This document shows, piece by piece, positions 58,020 to 64,000 of a stretch of DNA of 64,000 nt (its first letter is position 1; every line of letters begins with the position of its first letter). A program made the position numbers and the translations under genes. Location of the stretch: positions 1 to 64,000 of the forward strand of contig JANUWF010001110.1 of NCBI GenBank assembly GCA_026120185.1, read 5' to 3'. The notes under the pieces are model-generated. The model ran no database searches. It was not told where the DNA came from and worked only from the letters and a program-made list of their open reading frames with translations. The DNA is from Voacanga thouarsii. Lineage: Eukaryota > Streptophyta > Magnoliopsida > Gentianales > Apocynaceae.

Positions 58020-60700
58020 TTTAGGGCATTAAAAAATTTGAGAAATACAAATCAAGGAAACAAATTCAAATTCAAATCCAACTAAGAAGTAAAAAAAAAA
58101 AATAGAAAACTAAACTGTCCACAATCTAACAAAAAAAAAAATAGAAATTCAATCTCTGTGTTTTTACCTTAAACTGTCCACGTTTGATAAAAGGTAACTA
58201 GTATTGAGGACTTTCTTTTACATTATTCTTTACAATGCCACCATCAAACACCTGCATTCCAAGAGTGATATTACAATAATTAGCTAAATAATATCATTTA
58301 CTTGTCATTAATTTTTGCCAACATATAATGATGCCAAATTGATTGGATCAAATTTGGTACTTTCATTTGATCAAATTTAATTTAGTTAAGAGGAAAAACC
58401 TCTTCAAGAAAAGGTTGTAACCTAAGCCTACTAGTGATTGACTATATTTAAAAAACAATACCGTTTTTTATTTAACAAGAATCAAAATAGAAATGAAAAA
58501 GAAAAAGAACCTGCTAAGTAATAAAATTCTTTGCTATGCATATTCTATAGAAAAACTTGGAAAAATTTCCAACAAATTGGAAAGAACCAAAAAGAGATGA
58601 CTAAGTAGCAGAAATTGTTTGGTTGCAATCTTATAATAGTCAAACCAAGAATATTTTTGCTGCATTAAGGTAACTCCACCTTGTAAATTGACAATATCTT
58701 GGGAGTTCTTATGCTTATGCATTCTGAACATTTTGTTACAACAACCCATGTTTCCATTGATAACACATAACATTTGACTACTGACAGTTACATTGTTTCA
58801 TAAACAGTTTAATGCAAAAAATAACCTTGGTCTAGTAAATAAGTTTCTTCAACATAAAGAGTAAGTCTTTACCCTTGACAACCTTCCAAGTCTAAGAAAA
58901 AGTCATAAAAATATAATGTCACAACCTAATCCTAAATACATTAGGAAAACACACTCCACATTTATAACGTACATATAGAATCTCAAGTTCTTGACAAAAC
59001 CTACAGATATATAGCCTGCAATGACTTCAAATAAATCACTATATAAATCTTTAGTACATCCCTAAATATTCCCAAGAGTATAATACATATAAAAATATAC
59101 TGGATTGACCTCAAATTTTACAAAGATAAACCTCAATACATATAAAATAGAATTCAGGTGGCCATTCACAAAAAGCAGGTTTAAATCATGCTCAGAAAAA
59201 AAAATTTCCTTTTCTGTAGCTTTCTGCCCAGATTAGACCAGTGTCAAATAAAACTTTTTAACTTTTACATCTCACTTCCAAAAATTTTGAATTTTTCCAG
59301 TTAACAAGTACACACATAGAGCTAAGTTTTCTCTGTTTTGACCTTGGTCAAATTCGAAAATTTTCACACAGCATTAATAGCCAAAATCTGAACCTACAAC
59401 TAAACCGATAAACTTTGTTTTTGCTTCCTTTGTTTTTGAAAATTTATTGGGATTAAACGCAGCGTTTTCATGCTTAATTATTAACATAAATAACATCTCT
59501 TGCATGTCTAGCAACCAATATCAAACGGCCTTACAATAATAAACTGCATTGCTAATTTATTTTGAACCAAAACAAGCATTTAGCACATATTTTCAGAAAT
59601 TCTAACAAGCATAATATTTATTCTATCTTTCAAAAAATCATTACCTTAGACTTACTAACTCAAGAAAATACCAACATAAAATGAATTTAAGTTGAAGACA
59701 ACAATCCTAGCATTAAACACTTCTAGATCATTCCAAAACATATCTAGAAATCATCTTTTCCTTAGACAAATTTCAAATTTTATAAATATAACAATTCAAG
59801 AGAAACGTATTTTCTTATGCAAAAATCCTTTGAAGGAAGGTTTCATTTTCAATTTCCCAACAAGTACAAGTGATAAACATGAGTTTTTAAATCACAAAGT
59901 ACATGCTAAAAAGGAAGAACAATGTATACATGTGCACTTTAAATTTATAATTTAACTAAATTCAGATACAGGGGTTATAGCTTGAAAACTCTCATTTTTT
60001 CCAGCAATTGTGGCAATATAACATCTTCAATGTACCCCAAAAGAAAAAAAATTGCGTGGATCACAAGTAGGTTCTTCGATGGATCTCTAGAACAAAAATT
60101 TTGAGACATAATGCTTGTTAGCAAGAAATTAGTGAACAAGTTTCCAATTTTGTGACACTGAATTAATTGAAGCATACCAAAAGGCATACAACCCATGTCA
60201 TGTAAAGGATTTATCCTCAATTTGACTTTACATTTCTCCTGATCAACTGCACTTTGCGACTCTGCCACCCAATATTACTTAGATAACCAGTCAACCTTAG
60301 TGAAACACACTTCTTCTCAATACAACATGTTGTCAAGCTTGTTAATCCCAGAACATGTAAATAGAAGGAAAATATAAACTTGTTGATAAACTTGTTAATC
60401 CAATGAACTATATTTTTTAGTTAGCTAACACCGTAAAGATTCCCAAAAGAAGGAAAATAAATGACCCATCCTCATCTCAAATAAGAATGTGATAACAAAT
60501 ATGCTCACATTTTTAATTCGACGTCCACACTTGGGCAAAAGCTCACACAGACGGAAAAATTAGTTAGTAGACCAATCTCAAACATATATCCGACAAATCA
60601 TAATCAAAAATAGCATTTCAGACCAATCTCAAACAGATTTGAACCTAATACACACATAATAGCATATCATAAATCGGACAGCAACTAATAAAGGGATAAA
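58020..60700. other. CACTA 2 5' region; no gene supported
   Basis: AT-rich with short frames only. The minus-strand frame at 60268-59975 has no recognisable domain. Likely 5' introns and leader of the CACTA gene. Confidence 0.5.
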
Positions 60701-60879
60701 ATCAAACCTTTGTTCTGCTCCAAGACTGGCATTTGAAGAAGAGAAGAAAGATGAAATGCCAGCACTTAAGGCTGCTGCAGTGGAGAAAACTGAATGGGCT
60801 CGCTGGTACAGGTGACACAGAGAGAACAAAAGGGGCTTTCGGTGAGGAAAGAGTTCGTCGGTACCGGAGAAGAGAGAAC

Positions 60880-60995
60880 CGAAGTGCTTTTGCGGGGAAA
60901 TGGGTAGCTTTTGTGGGGAAATGGGTATAGTGAAAAGGAGTGCTTTTGCGGGTAAATAGGTATAGCGAAAAGGAGTGCTTTTGTGCAAGAGGGCT
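60880..60995. repeat. Short imperfect tandem repeats in the CACTA 2 leader
   Basis: GTGCTTTTGCGGG and AAATGGGTATAG/AAATAGGTATAG recur about three times with GAAAAGGA between them, a period near 40 bp. May act as subterminal or promoter repeats. Confidence 0.6.
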
Positions 60996-61542
60996 TTTTT
61001 TCACTTACCGGGATAGTTTTTTTCAGAGGGAGTTTCATTTAACGCTATTATTTTTCACTCCTGGCGCCATTTTTTTTTACTACTCAGTTTTTTTTTTTAT
61101 TACAATAGCTATTATGACAGTTTCACATGTCAAAATAAATAATACAATATATTAAAAAAAAGTATTGTAACACATTTTAGAAAATGTCATAATATGGTTC
61201 TAAGAACACAATAAATTTTACATTTCAAGTAAATCTAGTAAAAAGGTATTATTTTACTTGTGTCTATTATGACATTTTCGGCAAACTGTTACAAATTTAT
61301 ATTTCTAATGACATCTTTAAAAAAAATGTTATAATAAATATGTTACAATATCATTAATTTCTAGTAGTAACTATTATTTTTAAACAAACTAAAAAGAAAA
61401 TTAGGTCAGTTATTTGTGGACGGAGGGAGTATAAAAGAAGTAAACAATTATCAAGTATTTTCATTAAAATTTCCCCAAAGTGAAATGCTTTTCAAAGAAA
61501 TTTCTCAAAAAAAGATGTATTTAAAACAAATAAATGCTTCTA

Positions 61543-61874
61543 TGTTATAAAATTTGGGTAGTGTTAGAATAAAATCTACACACTACACACTAAGAAAACT
61601 CTAACTATTCTTTACACAAGAATTTCTTCAAATCTCTCTCTTTCTTTCTATCACAATTTTCTCTAATCTTTCTTTCACAAAATGATGGTGTATTTCAAGC
61701 TTAGAGAATAGCTCTATTTATAGAAATCTTAATTAGTGGAATACATCATCTTCCACCAATCTTAATTAGTAGTGTCTCCACTAAATGGTGGACATCTATA
61801 AAAATTCATAATTAGTGGAGTCTCCAATAATTAGTGGAGCTTCCACTAATTCCATTTACAATATATTCATAACA
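61543..61874 (-). repeat. 3' LTR of copia copy 3
   Basis: 332 bp, TG...CA ends on the minus strand. Shorter than the LTRs of copies 1 and 2 through several small deletions, and clearly the same family. Confidence 0.9.
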
Positions 61875-61999
61875 CTCCCCATTGGATGTCCATCCATTAC
61901 ATAAAGAATATGCCTCGTTAAAACTTTACTAGATAAAAATTCAGTGGGAAAAAAAATCTAGTGAAGGAAAAAGAGTACACTATTCTATATGTCTGTTTA

Positions 62000-62521
62000 T
62001 TACTCCCCCTGATGAGATGATTCCTTTAAATCTTTAAACCGATGCATACCGATTTTATATCTCAACTTCTCAAATGTTGCAGTTGGTAAAGTTTTCGTGA
62101 AAATATCTGTGAGGTTGTCACATGACCGAATTTGTAGCACATCAATTTCACATTTCTTCTGGAGTTCATGAGTAAAGAAGAATTTTGGTGAAATATGTTT
62201 TGTCCGATCTCCTTTAATATATCCTCCTCGTAATTGAGCTATGCAAGCTGCATTGCCTTCATAAAGAGGAGTTGGAATATCTTTGATCGATGATAATCCA
62301 CAACTTTCACGGATATAATGAATCATGGATCTTAACCATACACATTCTCGACTTGTTTCATGAATGGCTATAATTTCAGCATGATTTGAAGAAGTAGCTG
62401 CTATAGATTGTTTTATAGAACGCCATGATATAGCAGTATTTTCACATGTAAATAGATAGCCCGTTTGAGAACGTGCTTTATGTAGATCAGATAAATAACC
62501 AGCATCTGCATAACCTATCAA
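62000..62521 (-). pseudogene. copia RNase H, copy 3
   Basis: A 173-residue open frame gives the best RNase H of the three copies: YADAGYLSDLHKARSQTGYL, ISWRSIKQSIAATSSNHAEI, and SPKFFFTHELQKK. The third acidic residue is Gly here (LYEGNAACI, against LYEDNAACI in copy 2), which should damage catalysis. The stop at 62000 is the natural pol end, about 125 bp before the LTR. Confidence 0.85.
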
Positions 62522-62608
62522 TGTTGGGCTGGTTTTATTTGAATAAAATAATTCGAGATCAATTGTACCTTGGAAATATCGAAGGACTTGTTTAATTCCA
62601 TTCCAATG

Positions 62609-63660
62609 TTATTGTGTTGGTGAAGAACTAAATCTTGCTAATAAATTGACAACAAAGGCAATATCAGGTCGTGTATTATTAGCAAGATACATCAATGCAC
62701 CAATTACACTGAGATGTGATACTTCAGGACCAAAGAGTTCTTTATCATCTTCTTGAGGTCGGAAAGGATCTTTATTTACATTTAATGACCGGACGATTAT
62801 TGGAATACTCAATGGATGTGCTTTATCCATGTAAAATCTTTTGAAAACTTTTACTATATATGTTGATTAATGAATAAATGTTCCACTTTCTAGATGTTCA
62901 ATGTAAACCAAGGCAACATTTGGTTTTACCAAAATCCTTAATTTCGAATTCTCTTTTTAAATAATCAATTGTTTCTTGGAGCTCTTCAAGAGTTCCACTA
63001 ACATTAATATCATCAACATATATAGCTAATATCACAAATTTAGAACCAGATTTCTTAATAAAAACACATGGACATACCTGGTCATTTTTAAATCCCGCTT
63101 TCAATAAATATTCACTAAGACGTGTGAACCACATGCGTCCAGATTGCTTCAGGCCATATAATGATTTTTGCAACTTGATGGAGTAATTTTCACGAGGATA
63201 ATGTTTATATGCTTCAGGCATATGAAATCATTCGGGGATTTTCATGTAAACATCATTTTCTAAATTTCCATACAAGTAAGCAGTGGCAACATCTAATAGG
63301 CGCATGTCTATTTTTTCATCTACTGCCAAACTGATAAGATATTGGAGTGTAATAGCATCAACAACAGGAGAATAAGTTTCATCATAATCAATATCTGGTC
63401 TTTGTGAAAAAGCTTGTGCTACTAACCGTGCTTTATATCGTACGATTTCATTCTTTTCATTGCATTTTCACACAAATATCCACTTTTAGTCAACAGGTTT
63501 TACACATTCTGGTGTTCAGACTGCAGGTCCGAAGACTTCACGTTTTGTCAGTGTATTTAACTTCGATTGAATCGCATCTTTCCATTGTAGCCAATCTTTT
63601 CTATGCCGACATTCATCAACTGATATTGGTTCAGGATCATCATTATCCTGTGTAACATCA
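62609..63660 (-). pseudogene. copia reverse transcriptase, copy 3
   Basis: Two main frames. 63221-62898 has KQSGRMWFTRLSEYLLKAGF, YVDD and REFEIKDFGKTKCCLGLH. 62830-62609 has DKAHPLSIPIIVRSLNVNKD and RPDIAFVVNLLARFSS. The first RT block continues to about 63660 in other frames. It is frameshifted between the halves and inactive as read. Confidence 0.85.
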
Positions 63661-64000
63661 AGAGATATATTGTATGCAAATATATTATCAATAATAGTTT
63701 CTATCCGATTCTACCTTCTACCGAAAGTGGTATAATTGATAGAAATTTCAATATTACTTTCATTAACTTCTGGTTCTTTGTCATCAGTTCTCTCTTGGTC
63801 TTTATCATTCTTTTATTCAATATGATCTTTTAGATCATTTAATCCTCTTTTCTTTCGAGAATTTTTGTCTTTAGAACCAAGAGATCAGCCACACTTCTGG
63901 CGTGCTTTTGACTCAGTAGCTATAAGTATAATATTTTGTTCTGCTGGAACTTTAATTCGAATAGGAGTATTTATAGTTGGAATATGCGATTTTGTAACTC
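63661..64000 (-). pseudogene. copia pre-RT linker, copy 3
   Basis: Collinear with 1420-1755 of copy 1 and 48900-49215 of copy 2. Low-complexity charged linker in broken frames. Confidence 0.6.

Larger units (their letters stand above)
54076..61369 (-). mobile_element. CACTA (En/Spm) relic 2, nested in the MITE
   Basis: The left end CACTACTAGAAATTA (54076) pairs with TTAATTTCTAGTAGTA at 61369. The last base differs from the expected G, and the 3-bp target duplication is not clear. Subterminal DNA on both sides is rich in TGTTATAATA/TGTCATAATA motifs. Surviving minus-strand genes are the TNPD N-terminus (58014-57505), a TNPA-like C-terminus (57372-57157) and a downstream domain (55431-55249). 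The catalytic transposase core is missing, so it is non-autonomous. Confidence 0.75.
53698..61429. mobile_element. Stowaway-like MITE split by a CACTA element
   Basis: The ends CTCCCTCCATCCACAAATAA (53698) and its complement TTATTTGTGGACGGAGGGAG (61429) form a terminal inverted repeat of about 25 bp with few mismatches, flanked by TA on both sides. This is the Tc1/mariner Stowaway signature. Without the nested CACTA the element would be about 440 bp and non-coding. Confidence 0.8.
61543..64000 (-). mobile_element. Ty1/copia element, copy 3 (right-truncated by window)
   Basis: 3' LTR (61543-61874), polypurine tract (61875-61882), RNase H, RT and pre-RT linker follow in the same order as copies 1 and 2. 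The window ends at a point matching about 1735-1755 of copy 1, just before the place where the RKD gene would begin. So it is unknown whether this copy carries RKD or integrase. Confidence 0.9.

Noticed and set aside
60629..61155. Several overlapping 70-120-codon frames on both strands
   Set aside because: They arise from short repeats in the CACTA 2 leader and have no conserved features.
1..64000. tRNA, rRNA or microRNA genes
   Set aside because: No tRNA A/B boxes with cloverleaf potential or rRNA sequence were noticed. microRNA hairpins cannot be judged by eye.

Overview
This is nuclear DNA from a flowering plant, most likely a eudicot. It is AT-rich, has spliced genes, and is packed with nested plant-type transposons: Ty1/copia, Helitron, CACTA/En-Spm and a Stowaway-like MITE. 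It contains one CC-NB-ARC-LRR disease-resistance gene. I cannot name the species. Only the resistance gene (43195-45984, minus strand) reads as an intact protein-coding gene; almost everything else is transposon-derived or decayed.

Layout. 1-4549: a Ty1/copia element on the minus strand, cut by the window edge, carrying an antisense, intron-containing RWP-RK (RKD-type) transcription-factor gene. 4550-9286: mostly AT-rich intergenic DNA with small transposon scraps. 9287 to about 26997: a Helitron with a TC 5' end, an RPA-like gene, an unidentified minus-strand ORF, a four-exon Rep-helicase gene with HUH, two-tyrosine and PIF1 motifs, and then about 7.5 kb of higher-order tandem repeats of roughly 2.54 kb. 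26998-30307: two head-to-tail degenerate copia gag-protease segments, the outer one with its LTR. 31640-33607 and 35755-37345: two inverted copies of a long LTR-like sequence. 33797 to about 40620: a CACTA element with TNP2 and TNPA-like remnants, the second LTR-like copy lying inside its TNPA-like gene. 43195-45984: the resistance gene. 46792-52192: a complete RKD-carrying copia element with two LTRs and a perfect 5-bp target duplication, about 0.8 kb upstream of the resistance gene. 53698-61429: a Stowaway-like MITE split by a 7.3-kb CACTA relic. 61543-64000: a third copia copy running off the right edge.

The most unusual object is the RKD-copia chimera. The host regulatory gene sits where protease and integrase belong, in the opposite orientation and with introns kept. 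It occurs in two separate insertions, so the chimera has very probably transposed as a unit. A second unusual object is the Helitron-associated array. Its minus strand repeats short, open, splice-flanked exon-like segments of a gene I do not recognise. Many differences between copia copies fall on CAG/CTG (CHG) sites and look more like read or assembly errors than mutations, so the broken status of the RKD copies should be treated with caution.
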